A stretch of DNA of 64,000 bases from Adiantum capillus-veneris (Eukaryota > Streptophyta > Polypodiopsida > Polypodiales > Pteridaceae), in NCBI GenBank assembly GCA_014529385.2, contig CM043944.1, positions 171,919,740 to 171,983,739 of the forward strand. Reading direction: 5' to 3'. The number at the start of each line of letters is the position of its first letter. Within the stretch, counting starts at the first letter, position 1. The position numbers and the translations under genes were made by a program. Positions 47,286 to 58,439 of this stretch are shown in pieces. The notes beneath the pieces are model-generated. The model saw only the letters and a list, made by a program, of their open reading frames with translations, had not been told where the DNA came from and did no database searches.

Positions 47286-47612
47286 GTCGTCAAGAGCATA
47301 TCAGCAAGTGGTGAATGTCACAAGGCCCCACCAAGCATGCTACATGGCACAATACAGAGTGCAACAAGGGTCAAAGTGGATTCTACGTGAGTGACTACAC
47401 GTGAATGTAAGCGAGTGACTACACGTGAACGCAGGGTCCAACTCTTCTTTACATATTTTAAAAAAAAAGTTTGGTGCATCCATCTAAAAATATATTAGTT
47501 TTTTTGCAAAAATTAGTGTGAACAGGGCCCTTTTAAAATGGACCCTTATAAATACTGGATGCTCTCATAAACCACTCATTTCTTAAGCACATGTGAGCTC
47601 TTACCATATCGA
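47286..47612. other. Spacer before the H3-like pseudogene
   Basis: No gene seen. It contains a short tandem repeat of GTGAGTGACTACACGTGAA at about 47388-47430, with two ACACGT words, which could be upstream regulatory sites for the following gene. Confidence 0.4.
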
Positions 47613-48463
47613 TTGGTGTGCACCAAACAAACGGCCAAAGAGCATCCGACTGGCAACAAAAACACCCTCCAAGGATGTGAGAAGCTGGCATGGATTAAAG
47701 ACCCAAGAAAATGGCCGGGAACACCTGGCCGTTCTAGGCACTCTTCAAGGAGTGGGCATGGTAGTCGGGTCCAGAAGTCATCGAGGGCAGAAGATTCTTC
47801 ATGTGCACAACAACAAACACCTCGACATAGAGTGAAGCAACGTGCCCAGTGCTGGCAAGAAGAGGAGGGCCAACAAACATTAGAGTCTGATAGAGGGAGG
47901 AGCCGCCCTGCCACCAATCGCAAGCAGGAACATCCAGAGCTCAGGTGGTCCATATAGATACTTAATCAGAGGCAGAGCCACAATGGCAGTGAGCTCAGAT
48001 ATCGCACACACACCGGGTGACAATGGTGGGGAAGACACTGCCTTGTGGCCAGGTAGCTCAGAAGAGGCAGCAAATCTAGTGCCAAAGCATGTAAACAGGC
48101 TCAAATCTAAGTTTTTCAAGAAGCCTAAATTCCACCAACGAGTAAATGTGCAAGTGCCCCTAAGACAACCTTAATGGCGACGTAGAATAGAAGGGGAGTT
48201 TATAGAGATTTGGCACTACCCAGAAGACTACCGAGGTTCTAATTCGACGTGCCCCCTTTGCTCGCATGGTGAAGGAGGTGCTTCAAAGCTATGTAAATCA
48301 ATATAGTATGCAAGCAATGGTGTTGGAGGCTATTCAAGAAGTTGTAGAGGCCCACATCATTTTGGTATTGGAAGATACCAACCTATGCACCATACATGCA
48401 AAGAGAGTGACAATATAGCCAAAGGATATACAAGATTCCATGATGATTGCGGCGGGACTTTGA
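47613..48463 (+). pseudogene. Histone H3-like pseudogene in T2
   Basis: Histone H3 pairs with H4 in the nucleosome core. The fold is clear in one phase from about 48200 to the TGA at 48461: TTEVLIRRAPFARMVKEVLQ matches the H3 alpha-N/alpha-1 region ([20 protein letters not shown]); then AIQEVVEAH (H3 ALQEAAEAY) and EDTNLC-x-IHAKRVTI, followed by P-K-D-I-Q. A TAG stands where H3 has Met before PKDIQ. At the 5' end, 47613 starts VCTKQTAKEHPTGNK, close to the H3 tail ARTKQTARKSTGGK, though the ATG is TTG. About 540 bp separate tail and fold, far more than in canonical H3: an extended tail or introns. Two phase changes and stops make it nonfunctional. Confidence 0.82.
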
Positions 48464-49310
48464 GCATTAGCCAAAGTTACACCTCCTATTTTGTATTGCA
48501 CACCCTTCTCTTTGTAATTAGATGACTTTGCAATGACAAAATGATTGAGAGTTGTGTCTAGTGTCTCCAAATTCATTTGTCTTTTTTATTATTCATATGT
48601 TTTAAGTAAAGTGATTTTGGTAATGAACAATTAAATTTAAATCAAATATTAACTCTTTTTGATATCTTGGGGGATATACAAGGCCAGATAATGCAAAAAA
48701 GGGGGTGTCCACATGGACGCACAAATGCTGGACCATTTGTGCGCCCTTGTGGCTACCCCCTTTTTGGCATTTTCGGGCCTTGTTTGCCCCCTAGGATACC
48801 ACAAGATGTTAATATTTAGTGAAACCAGATGCTTATGCAACATGAAAGCATAAATTCCACTTCTTTCCACTCAGATGATTTTCACACTGACTGTCCTCAA
48901 TATGATTTGACGTTTTGGTTTCTTTATGCATTAATTTAAGTTGAAGGGAGTGATCATGTACAATTAAATTTAAGGTTTATCTCATCATTTTTAAGATCCT
49001 TGCGGTGCAACAAAGGCCAAAAAATGCAAAAAGGGGGTGTCCACAAGGGCGCGCAGATGAGCCATCCAGTCACTTCGGGTTGGGCCATCTGCTCACCCTT
49101 GTGGACAGCCCATTTTTTGCATTATCTGGCCTTGTTTGCTCTCCAGGATACCAAAAAAATGTTAAGATTTAGTGAAACAAAATGTTTATGGAACAAGACA
49201 GTATAGATTCCACTTCTTTTCACTTAGATGATTTTTGTACTTTCCCATAATGATTTTCCTTTTTGGTTTCTTAATGCACTAAGTTAAGTTGAAGGGAGTG
49301 ATCATGTGCA
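48464..49310. repeat. Tandem pair of about 333-bp units, each with a long hairpin
   Basis: Unit 1 has a hairpin at 48679-48782 and unit 2 at 49011-49134. Each arm is about 45-50 bases, with CAAGGCC-like ends and GCAAAAA(A)GGGGGTGTCCAC inside. Flanks such as ACAATTAAATTTAA, TTAGTGAAAC and GAAGGGAGTGATCATGT are also repeated. The loops differ (CTGGAC, and a longer one in unit 2). No ORF. Confidence 0.75.
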
Positions 49311-49873
49311 TCCCACTTATGCTAAGTTGTTGCTTTAAGCAAAAAGGACACTGCTTATTAAAACACATCACTAATTTTAGTACTTTACAAGAGTGAGAGA
49401 TCACATTGAAAAGAACGTACATGATAGAGAGGCAATTAAAAATATATTTTATTACTTCTAAAAAGTTGATTTTACATCATATATCTGAGGAGCTCATAAT
49501 TTTCTTTGTCGTTTCCTGGCACCTCTCTTATGTGTAAGGCAAATCCTTAGGGCCAGGAGAGAGTGCGCTATCACCTGAGGGTCAGTTGAGCCAACAAAAG
49601 TGTGTATCCCTATCTAGGCAAGCACTTTGCCATGAAAGCTACTGCCAAATGTTGGGCATACAAGGGATCTACGCACTAGGACCATAAGATGCACAGTTTG
49701 AGCAATGGTGCACAAACATAAAACCTTGCTCAGAGATTTCAACAACCATGTCATGAAATGGCCTTGGGGAGTAAATTCATTATGTATAATGGAGACATCA
49801 CCAGGGGGAGTTGTCCTATGTAATGTGAAAGGTAAGACTAAGGTCCAAAGGCCGTCCCGTCCTTGCTGCAAAC
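49311..49873. other. Unassigned stretch in T2
   Basis: No supported gene or repeat. The short frames on both strands show no motif. Confidence 0.4.
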
Positions 49874-51043
49874 TCATCGCCCTCCAGGAATCCCTGTCAT
49901 AAACCACTCAAGGTTAAGAAAAAAGACAATGAAGGGAAAAAAAAACAGCATGGAAATTAGGATAGAGTCTACCTCATGCTCCTTGTCCTCCTCCTCCATA
50001 TTGCCCTTTCCACCCAAGTCGACGCTCCCTTTTATTGCACCAACGAGCTTTGGATCGTCAGAGGGGGGGTTATGCAGTGGACTAGGCATTCTAGCAGCCT
50101 CAACCTTGGCTTGCATGGCCTATAATTCTTCCTCATCCATGTGAAACTGCTTTGTTGGTAGGACCTTTGCACACACAACTGCAATAATGTTTGTAATAGA
50201 GTCCCTAAGTGGCAAGAGCTTGCTTTTATGTACATGTGGTGCACTGTCTAAGGGAAATTGGGTGCTGGTGCATAGCACACTAAAGCATTCATCCATGTGC
50301 AAATCAAATGATTTCTCCAAGTCATGCATAAATAAATACTCCTCCCCATCCACTATCAATGAGGAGAAGCGGCTGATTTCTATCTCTAGCATAGCCTCAT
50401 CTGTCACTGGTGCATCCACTAGAGTGTCACTAGGGCTAGCCACAACCATGGATTTCTCAACCACCTCCTCGAGCCCCCTGGGGTACTCAAGCCAAAGTGC
50501 ATGTCCTTCCGTTGCAAGGTTCATGGGGACACCCTCCTGCTCCTTGGAATCCTTTATAAAGGACCCAATCTATAGGTGTGGTAGGCAGAGCTGCTCCAAA
50601 TTAGGTTCCTCGCTCACAAAGAAGATGAATGTTGCCAGTCAAAAAATGTACTCCACCCCCAACTTGCACTTCTTGAGCATTGACACCCCTGGGGCTTGTT
50701 ATTCCAAGATTCCAAGAAATGGCCTGTGTCGGTGGCAATTTCTTGGAACTGTCTCAACCGCTTGGAGAATAGGCGATCACCTTTGTGTATGTAGTGCAAA
50801 AGATTGCAAGGCATTTAGATCCCTGCATGTGGGGAGATAGACACGGAATATTTTATGATGTGCTTCTCCATGAACGCTAAAATCTCGACAAATGTATCCA
50901 TATGAAGGGAAATTGTGGCATCAAGGTCGGGGAGACGAGTAAAGAAGGTGTGGAGGTTCAACGTCCCTTTGCAGTTGGTGTCGAGGAAGAGAATGAAGCG
51001 TGACAAAAAGGTGGATGTGGGTGCAGTTTCTAGAGGCGTCCAT
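49874..51043 (-). pseudogene. Unrecognised gene in T2 (about 390 codons, frameshifted)
   Basis: A TATA box at 51111-51120 precedes ATG 51043 (MDASRNCTH). A phase change soon gives SRFILFLDTNCKGTLN and DATISLHMDTFVEILAFMEKHI. A stop and another phase change lead to EEPNLEQLCLPHL and MNLATEGHALWLEYPRGLEEVVEK, with an acidic stretch (MLEIEISRFSSLIVDGEEYLF), and after a stop at 50120 a tail with EEEDKEHEVDS. Composition is protein-like, with hydrophobic and acidic alternation, but I know no matching family. It runs toward the plus-strand genes, a convergent layout like that in T1. Confidence 0.45.
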
Positions 51044-51110
51044 ATCTAGCCCGTAGTGCAGATAGAGAGTGGAGGAGCTCAAGAGTTTCAAAAGTGAAAA
51101 GTTTGAATGA

Positions 51111-51120
51111 GTTATATAAC
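51111..51120 (-). promoter_or_regulatory. TATA box candidate upstream of the unknown T2 gene
   Basis: GTTATATAAC lies about 70 bases upstream of ATG 51043 on the minus strand. The distance suits a plant core promoter with a short 5' UTR. Confidence 0.45.
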
Positions 51121-52431
51121 CCCCCTTTTATAATGGTCCCTGTTGTTGGTGGATATGCCGCGACAGACGTCAGCACAGCGAGAACTCACCTAAGAAGATT
51201 TGTCAGCTAAGGACGAAGCTCGACCCACAGGCGCGTGGAAGCAAGCATAGGGTGTCAACATACACTCGACCGACTATTGACTACTTCCTACAGAGGTCTC
51301 TACCCAATGTCTAAGCTACAGCCTTCAAAAGTTCATAGGAGGAGATTTCCTACAACGCTTCCAAGATCCAAATACCCATCAGATGCTCTCGAAACACTAC
51401 GAAACTTGAGGGATATCCTATTAACACCAATAGGCCACTCTCCCTAAGGTCCGTGACCCAAAATCCTACCCAAAAACACCTGGTACAAAATCACGTAGGA
51501 TGTCTGGCAGGTTTTTGCAGGTCGCCATTTCTGAAATTAAGGTGGCTAATGTGTAGCTCTACTCAATACGAACGTGTGGATATGTTGAAATGCAAAAACA
51601 GACACCATATTCTCACCGAATCACCAAAAATAGCTCGCGGGTTAATCTCGTGAAGCCAGGCCGTACAAACGCAATGTAGGTGTTGGCACGTAGCTCTCTC
51701 CGGGGGCAACATGCTGCACTTCTCCGCACTCATTTCCGACCACCAGTGTGTACGTAGCATCAAGATAAACTCTCACTCTCTCTCGTACACAGAATACGCT
51801 TCTCACAGACACTTCATAAAACTGAACAAATGGTTTTTTCATTAAGGTCAAAATTTGGTATAAATACCTTCCAAATACAATATCTCAGGTTCCAAAGTAA
51901 AATCCTACCCGGTCTACTGGCAAAAATAATATACAAAATTGGAAACTTCTGCAAGCCCCAAGTGTTTACAAATGAAATTATAGTTTTTTTTCTTAATCAA
52001 AGAATGACTACATAGGATTTCTTTCTTTTCGTATTCCGCCAGTCTCCAGTTGAGTGTGGCCGCCAGTATTCTGCTAATAGTCCCTTTGTTAAAGAAGGCA
52101 CTTTTCCCAATAATAATAAAAGGCACTTTCACCAAAAATGAACTTTCATCTCCATAAGAAAAATTATATTCAAAGTCTTAAAGTTTCCGAAGCAAATCAT
52201 ATTGATTACACAAGAGATTATTTCCAAAACTGCAAGAGTTACAAATCTATAAGAGCGATAGCATAGTTCCATCCATGTCCCAATCCTCTTAGACCTTCAA
52301 TTTGTCTTCCATTCTCTTCCCAATCTATGGACATTCATTACAATAAGTAGCCAATGATTGTCAAACTATGATGGAGTGAAAATGTGGTGGAAGGATTCTC
52401 ACCTTGTGGCTTGCAAACAAAATTGTTCTTG
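51121..52431. other. Unassigned stretch in T2
   Basis: Short frames only. AT-rich in the second half. I see no repeat, RNA gene or motif. Confidence 0.4.
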
Positions 52432-53595
52432 TTAAAGGTCCTCAAAACCCATAATAGCCAAATGTTCTCGCACGTTACAGAGAGTCCAATGCTTGTTCAC
52501 TTGGACAGCCTCCAAATCATTGTTGGGCATCCTCATTGCAATGTCAAATCTTGCAATAGTGCCACCTACTCTCTGTAAGGGAGTCCACACTCCAAGCTTG
52601 CACATCCAACGATTATAGTGAAATTCTATGTACAAGAAGGTGTGAGATTTTAAATAGCACATCCCAATACGTGAAGCTCCAACCTTACAATGGTACCTAT
52701 CCCCATTCTGCATGCCCTCCACAAAACCCCCGTCCCCTTCTAAAAGCCTCCCTAATTCCTCATAATGTACATCTTTACAAACAAGCATTGTGGTAGTCTC
52801 CATAAATCCAAACTCTTTAAAAATGTGCACAAAACAATGAATAGGTAGACACCAACTCAAGCCCACAGACCTAGAGGCTTTAGAATATTCCAAGGAGTTT
52901 TGGACATCTATTATCATCTTTTTCTTGAAAGATGTTACCGACCACAAATCTGGTTGTGGCCACTTCATACTTAATAAGGAAGATACTTTGATGGGTTCAA
53001 GCTTTCCAAACTCTTGTGTAGAAGTAGGCACAACATAGGAGTGAGAATAGAAGAAAATCCTTCTTTGAACTAGTTTGGTTGGGCAAAGATGTGCAAAAAT
53101 TGTTGCTCCAATATCTGCATGTACAGCATTGAATGTGTCGGAGTGACTATGTAGTGGCTGCTCCTCCACCAATGTGGATGGAAATATGACTATAAATGCA
53201 TGGCAAATCTTAAGTATGAATCCATATAAACATTCCACTGTGATTTCACACCTAGCTTTGTATGAATCCATATAAACATTCCACTGTGATTTCACACCTA
53301 GCTTTGTATTCTCAAAACAAGTACTTACAATGTGTTGGAAATTGAGGTGGTTGTTGCAATTTCATGCTTGACATTGAGAAAACATGCTGCACAATGGCTA
53401 CGGTCCCCTTGTCTTTGCGATTCTTGAAGCCAAGGAGCTTTCCTTTTTAATGATTCTCCAAGCTTGCACAGTTTTGCACACGGTGAGTGCCAATTGTAGA
53501 TGGTTGCATGTATACCCAAGAACATTTGGTGAACTCTTGTGGCACCCACTCATCATCTATACCTCTTGTGTTGTGGCATGCTAACCTCATCCTTT
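52432..53595 (-). pseudogene. Unrecognised gene in T2 with a 287-codon open frame
   Basis: The frame at 53295-52432 is unbroken for 287 codons, unusual in this decayed setting. Coding-like text also extends upstream in another phase (RGIDDEWVPQEFTKCSWVYM), so the original start may be near 53595; the phase change coincides with a 45-bp tandem duplication at 53217-53306. Features include LSMKWPQPDLWSV, a Cys/His scatter (HCFVHIF, CKDVHYEELG) and FHYNRWMCKLGVW. No known domain or membrane segment. I cannot assign a function. Confidence 0.45.
53217..53306. repeat. 45-bp tandem duplication in the unknown T2 gene
   Basis: A unit containing ATCCATATAAACATTCCACT and TTTCACACCTAGCTTTG occurs twice back to back without visible change, so it is recent. 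Confidence 0.9.
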
Positions 53596-53706
53596 GGCCG
53601 CCTTTGCGGAGTAGAGCTGGCCATGGGTGAACAAAGAAATTGGGAGGAGGAGCAATACATTGCTTGTTGCTACAATGTAGGTAGGAGAATGTGAATGACT
53701 TTTCTT

Positions 53707-53876
53707 GGTGTGCCATTGGGAGGTGGTAGTGATAGAGGGGGGGAGGAGTGTTGTGGAAATCGAGATAGGAGAAGGTGGATAACCGTTGCTTGGTGTGGCA
53801 ATGGGAGGTGGTAGTGATAGAGGGGGGGAGGAGTGTTGTGGTAATCGAGATAGGAGAAGGTGGATAACCCTTGCTT
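53707..53876. repeat. 85-bp tandem duplication
   Basis: Two copies of a unit with GGGAGGTGGTAGTGATAGAG and GAGATAGGAGAAGGTGGAT lie in tandem and differ at only a few bases. Confidence 0.9.
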
Positions 53877-54239
53877 GGTGTGGCTCCTTACTACAACAAT
53901 AAAGATGGTGTAGAGAGAGAGAGAGTGTTGGATTAGAGGGTGAGTGTGATGGTTGCAACCAAAAAGGGGGTGGAAAAGGGGTTCTAGAGAGAGAAAACCA
54001 CTTTTTGACTGCGGACTAGTTGTGGGGGGGCTTTGGATAGTAAAAAATGATGTTTCAAAAGGTTTTGAATTTTTTTTAATTTTTAGGGTTTTTGGATGCA
54101 CGTTTTGACTTTTGCATGATTTTTTGACCATAAAATAGGTTTAGGGGGCTTTTAAGAAGATAAGATTTGAGTTTTGAAAATTTCAAAATTTTGGATTTTT
54201 TCAAAACCGGATAAAAAAGGATGGAAGTTGGAGGTTCCA
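53877..54239. other. Unassigned inner edge of T2
   Basis: No gene. Contains GA-rich and T-rich runs, then the G/C run of the right inverted repeat. Confidence 0.4.
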
Positions 54240-54448
54240 AAGCGCCCCCCCCCCCCCCCCCGCCCCAAACACCCCTCCCCCACCCCCCACCTTCTCATTA
54301 GGTAAGAGGCCATTAAGAAGTGTAAAACTACTTTGTCCCCCTACTTTTTTGAGGGCATAGAGTGTGTCCACCACCCTCTTCTCATTGGCTAGCCTCTAAT
54401 TAACCTTAATCCCAAAGGCCCCCTAGAGGGTTCATATTTTTCCTAATG
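54240..54448 (-). repeat. Right terminal inverted repeat of T2
   Basis: Complement of 46041-46260 with scattered mismatches. Starts inside with a C run of about 18 bases and ends TTTTTCCTAAT. Confidence 0.85.
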
Positions 54449-56333
54449 ATATCATGGCAATTCTATCTATAGCTTGACTTGGGGAATCATATGTCATGTT
54501 TTACAAAGGTACATAGAAAACTATGCAGAAGGTTTGCATATGAAAAATATTGACAGTGCTACATACAATATGCCTTCAAAAGATGAGATCAAACTAGAGT
54601 GAAACAATCTTGAGCTCTCATCATGGAGAAAGCTTTAATGGTCACCATAAGAAAGTGAGAGCTATAAATCCATCAAATTCAGCCCTTGTACCACAAAACA
54701 CAATGTCAATTAGAAGCCCTATAACTTCTAACCAACCCTCTTCAAAGCACAAGCCATTGAAATACCATACGGTTGTTGAAAATTTGTAGTCTACCCAGAT
54801 TCCTACAAAATCTGCTTACAAATATCTCTATGAGATCATCAAGGATAAAATTTTCAGTTGATTTCCACAAGTCGAAGTCAAAAGTTGACAAATCCCATAG
54901 TGTTTAAGAAGTTGCATGTGACCAAGATCACATATGCATATCAAGATGTAGATGGAAATAAATATCAGTAGGTTCATGACCTTTACAAATCCGTATGGAT
55001 GGCTAGACTAAAGTCAAAGACTATATTAAGGTGGTGCAAAGCGTCAAGCTTCTAGCTCAAAAAGATCACCACCAAAATCTCCTCCAGAGAGACACATTTT
55101 GCTAGAAAGTACAGTGGATCTCTTAAGATCAAGGGTGACTCAAATGCAGGTAGACAACGCAGAACATTTTCAAGAAAAAGGTGCAATATCACAACTAAAT
55201 GAGCCACCAACATAATTGAAGCAAGTGGTCAAAGCAAAGAAGATGCCAAAAAAGTTCAACCCAAGGACACAACCATAGCAACATTAGTCAGTAGAGAAAA
55301 ATATCATGAGAAGATCAGGTGCAACATTATCGGTGAACATAAAGAAAAGTTTTCAAGTGAAGTAAACCTAGATTTTCAACTAGATAAGAACCTGATGTCT
55401 TTTTGCACATTAAAAAAATGTAGTCAATAGTAGCTAGATGATGCTCCTAAATTCATTAGCATATCTAGAAACAAGAGAGTAGAATATTAAGGAGTCATTT
55501 CCACTACCATTCAAATTGGTTCAAAGAACATCATAGGTCAATTTCATATGATGACAGTAAAAGAGGTACCAGACAACATTCTATTGAAAATGTCCTTGGC
55601 TCAAAAGGTTTTAGAGATACAGAGTTAAAACAAGATACATTCTTCAAATAAAACAAATAATAAAAACCAAGAATGGTCACCTGTGGAAGATAGCACGAGT
55701 AAAACTAAAATGGAGACCAATACTAAAGTGAAGGTTAATGTAGATGATTTATCTCCACCCAACAAAACCTTGAAAGAGCTTAGAGAAGATTAGGCAAACT
55801 GCAGATCAAATAGAGAAAACAACAACCATAAAAGCTATTGATCTGAGAACTAGCATCAAAGAAATAAGTTAATAATATTAAGGCTACAAACAACTAGGAA
55901 GCAATAGGAAGTCCAAAGGTGAGTCGATCATTTCCAACAGAGTCAACAGATAGAAGTCCATGTGGAACACAAAGTCTCAAACCACCTTCCATACAGACCA
56001 AGCTATAAGATTAGGGCAAGACTAAGGTAAAAGCAGGACAAGGATCTTCAAGAGAACCACCAAGGAGGATAGTTGTAATCCTTAATAGTGCACATGAATA
56101 AAGTGTCAAATGTAATGCTCTACTCAATAAAAAAGAAAAGTGCAATTTGGTTACAAAAAACATCCAAAGCATTCTAGAGATTATTGGATGGAAACAGGAT
56201 AGCAAAGCAATGCTAGAAAAGTCTACAAGTTAAGAAGAAATGGTGGCTACTCTTATCATCCAAAAGAATGAAGAGTATGCAGAGTTTCAAATAAATCCTT
56301 CAAAAGACATCTTGCAGATGTAATAGTGGTTAT
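54449..56333 (+). pseudogene. Decayed coding-like stretch, probably retroelement-derived
   Basis: Between about 55100 and 55790 the plus strand reads through scattered stops as a lysine-rich text, including KNIIGQFHMMTVKEVPDNILLKM at its clearest (in two pieces), reminiscent of a protease-to-linker region. No active-site D-T/S-G is found. 54449-55100 and 55800-56333 show nothing I recognise. The ends are not defined. Confidence 0.3.
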
Positions 56334-56673
56334 GTTACAATATTGGGCACCCTCTTGCTGTATGTGGTTAGCTATAATTGGGATAGCTGGAGTGTGATGG
56401 TTAATTATCGTGTTGTCTTTCTTATTTTATTAATGGTGACTTGTTGAATTATAGATCGGAATTATGGGAGTTGAAGAGAAGGCATCAGCATTAGATAAAT
56501 GCCTCGGCCATTTTATATTTGCATAGCGTTTTTAGATATTTTATCAATAAGCCACTATGGCTGCTTTGTAAATAAGATAGAGAGAACTTACCCTAAGAGT
56601 GCCATGCAGGGTCATGAAATAAGTGATATGCTCTACTCATAACTTAAGTGGAATTAAGTGTAAAACAGGGGCC
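56334..56673 (+). repeat. Possible LTR fragment followed by a TGGCGCC sequence
   Basis: The stretch starts TGTTACAATA and ends GGGCCTTCA; TTTTTGGCGCCAACAAG follows, resembling a primer site. There is no second copy in the window, so the call rests on form alone. Confidence 0.25.
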
Positions 56674-56847
56674 TTCAATTTTTGGCGCCAACAAGTAATA
56701 TCAAATATTAAAACCAAACTCCACAAGAGGTACCATGGAGTTTGGGGCTACAATCTTTAGGCTATTCTTGTGTAGATGCTCTTAATTTTATTCTTTCCAC
56801 TCTCTTAACCTATGTCTTGGGCTATGGAGTTTCTCTGTGTAAAATTC
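56674..56847. other. Junction before copy A2
   Basis: No feature supported. Similarity to A1 starts abruptly at about 56848, so A2 is 5'-truncated here. Confidence 0.4.
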
Positions 56848-57440
56848 AAAAGAAATCGAGATGGAATATTGCTTTTGTGTATTAATCCTGAGGAGAAAAC
56901 ACAATACCTAATTCAAGCACACATACCATAGTAGGACTTCACTTTGCGAAAGACCAAACTATGCAACGGATCTTGAGACTTGGAGTATTTTGGCCAACCA
57001 TAAGAAGATGCTCACTCATTTGTGAAAGATTGTCCTCAATGCTAGAAACTCACACCCATACCTCATGTGACATTATTTCAAATATCACTCGTTCCAAAGT
57101 GGAGTAGCTATCTAGTTACTTACTTAGCAAGCAAAACATTTTTGGAGGATATGAGTAAACGCCACCAAAGAGCTATTGAAAATGAAGCAAGAGGCTATGA
57201 ACTTATTTGAAGCCAATTGTATCAGAGAAGAAAGGATCAACATTTGCATCTTTGTGCAAATGAAGATGAATATATAACCACTCTAGAAAAAGCACATGCT
57301 GGATTAGATGGAGGTCACTTTTCTAGTGAAACCACCACTAGAACAATTTTAATGGCAGGCATATGGTGGCCAACACTTTTTGCAGATGCCAAAGAATATG
57401 TTTGAAGATGTGATGCATGCCAATGAGCAAAAATGCCAAC
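56848..57440 (+). pseudogene. Two integrase zinc-binding modules of A2
   Basis: Module 1 (about 56900-57050) is frameshifted but keeps GVFWP-like and DCPQC-like words. Module 2 (57217-57440) reads YQRRKDQHLHLCANEDE, then KAHAGLDGGHFSSETTTR and CDACQ at the end, with stops at 57403 and 57425. Spacing equals that in A1. Confidence 0.75.
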
Positions 57441-58288
57441 AAGGGCAGATAGCATGCCTTTAAGACCAAGGATGGGGGCTAGAGCTTTTGCAAAATGGGG
57501 CATAGATTTTGTCAGACCAAAACAACCACCTTCTTATAGAAATCAAGCTCAATATATTATTGTATCTATGGACTATTTGACCAAGTGGGCAGAGGCTAAG
57601 GCAACCAGGAAGAATGATGCTAGAACCATAGCCGCATTCTTGTATGAGAATGTATTCACAAGATATGGACTTTCAATAGAAATTGTCAATGACAGGGGAA
57701 ATCGTTTCCTCAATGAGGTAATTGAGTATCTAGTGAATGAATTTATGATCATCCATAACAAATCCACTCCATATCATCCACAAGAAAATAGACAAGTTGA
57801 GCACCCTTAGCTTGGTATTGACTAAAGTGGTTAGTTCAGGATGAACTGATTGGGAAATGAATCTACATGCCACTCTATGGGATTATAGGGTTTCATTCAA
57901 GACAGCTTTAAATGTTACACCCTTTGATCTTGTTTATGGTCTTGATGCCATACTACTGATAGAATTCCTATTGCTCACACTAAGGGTAGCAAAAGATCTT
58001 GAGTGGACCGAACATGAATTGTTAGAGAGGCTTGAACATTTAGAAACACTTGATGAGAAAAAGCTAATAGTCGTAGCTCACATCTATGCACAAAAATGGA
58101 AACAAAAACATTCTTTTGATTCACATATAGTCACAAAAATCTTCAAAAAAGGGGACCTAGTTTTAGTTTATTCCCTTAACCAGCAGATTCCCAAGTTCAA
58201 GAAAAAGGAAAATGGACAATTTATCATTGAAGACGTATCTCTAAGTGGAGTAGTTAAGTTGTCTACTCTAGATGGTGAACTGGATTAG
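57433..58288 (+). pseudogene. Integrase core and C-terminal domain of A2
   Basis: WGIDFVRPKQP gives the first Asp, EIVNDRGNRF the second, and NRQVEHP the Glu. A stop and a short deletion at about 57808 remove part of the helix after it. ATLWDYRVSFKTALNVTPFD follows at 57857, then the C-terminal domain LVLVYSLNQQIPKFKKKENG. The catalytic triad is readable but the frame is broken. Confidence 0.85.
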
Positions 58289-58439
58289 TGGATGCCGCTT
58301 AGAGAAGTACCATTTGCCACTAACCAATGAGTTGCTAGAGAAAATGCATGCAGCAAAGCAAAGAAAGAAAAATTATAGTAGGTTATTGATGAAGCTCAAG
58401 AGGAAGTTCAACTTCGAGTACTCAAGAGGAAAGTAGCTT

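Larger units (their letters stand above)
46041..54448. mobile_element. Element T2 with about 210-bp terminal inverted repeats, possibly Mutator-like
   Basis: The left arm (46041-46260) and right arm (54240-54448) are imperfect inverted copies beginning ATTAGGAAAAATATGAACCC and ending in a G/C run (46223-46236, 54244-54262). Long inverted repeats and carried gene fragments suggest a Mutator-like or Pack-MULE-type element, but I see no MURA-type transposase and no target duplication (flanks differ). Contents: a transposase-like remnant and a histone H3-like pseudogene on the plus strand, two duplicated hairpins, and two unknown minus-strand genes. Confidence 0.6.

Noticed and set aside
53587-54131. 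Ser/Pro-rich ORFs on the minus strand
   Set aside because: Low-complexity sequence created by the 85-bp tandem duplication and GA-rich DNA.
46030-54460. Target duplication around T2
   Set aside because: Flanks are GAGAGAGAG on the left and ATATCATGG on the right; no match of any useful length.
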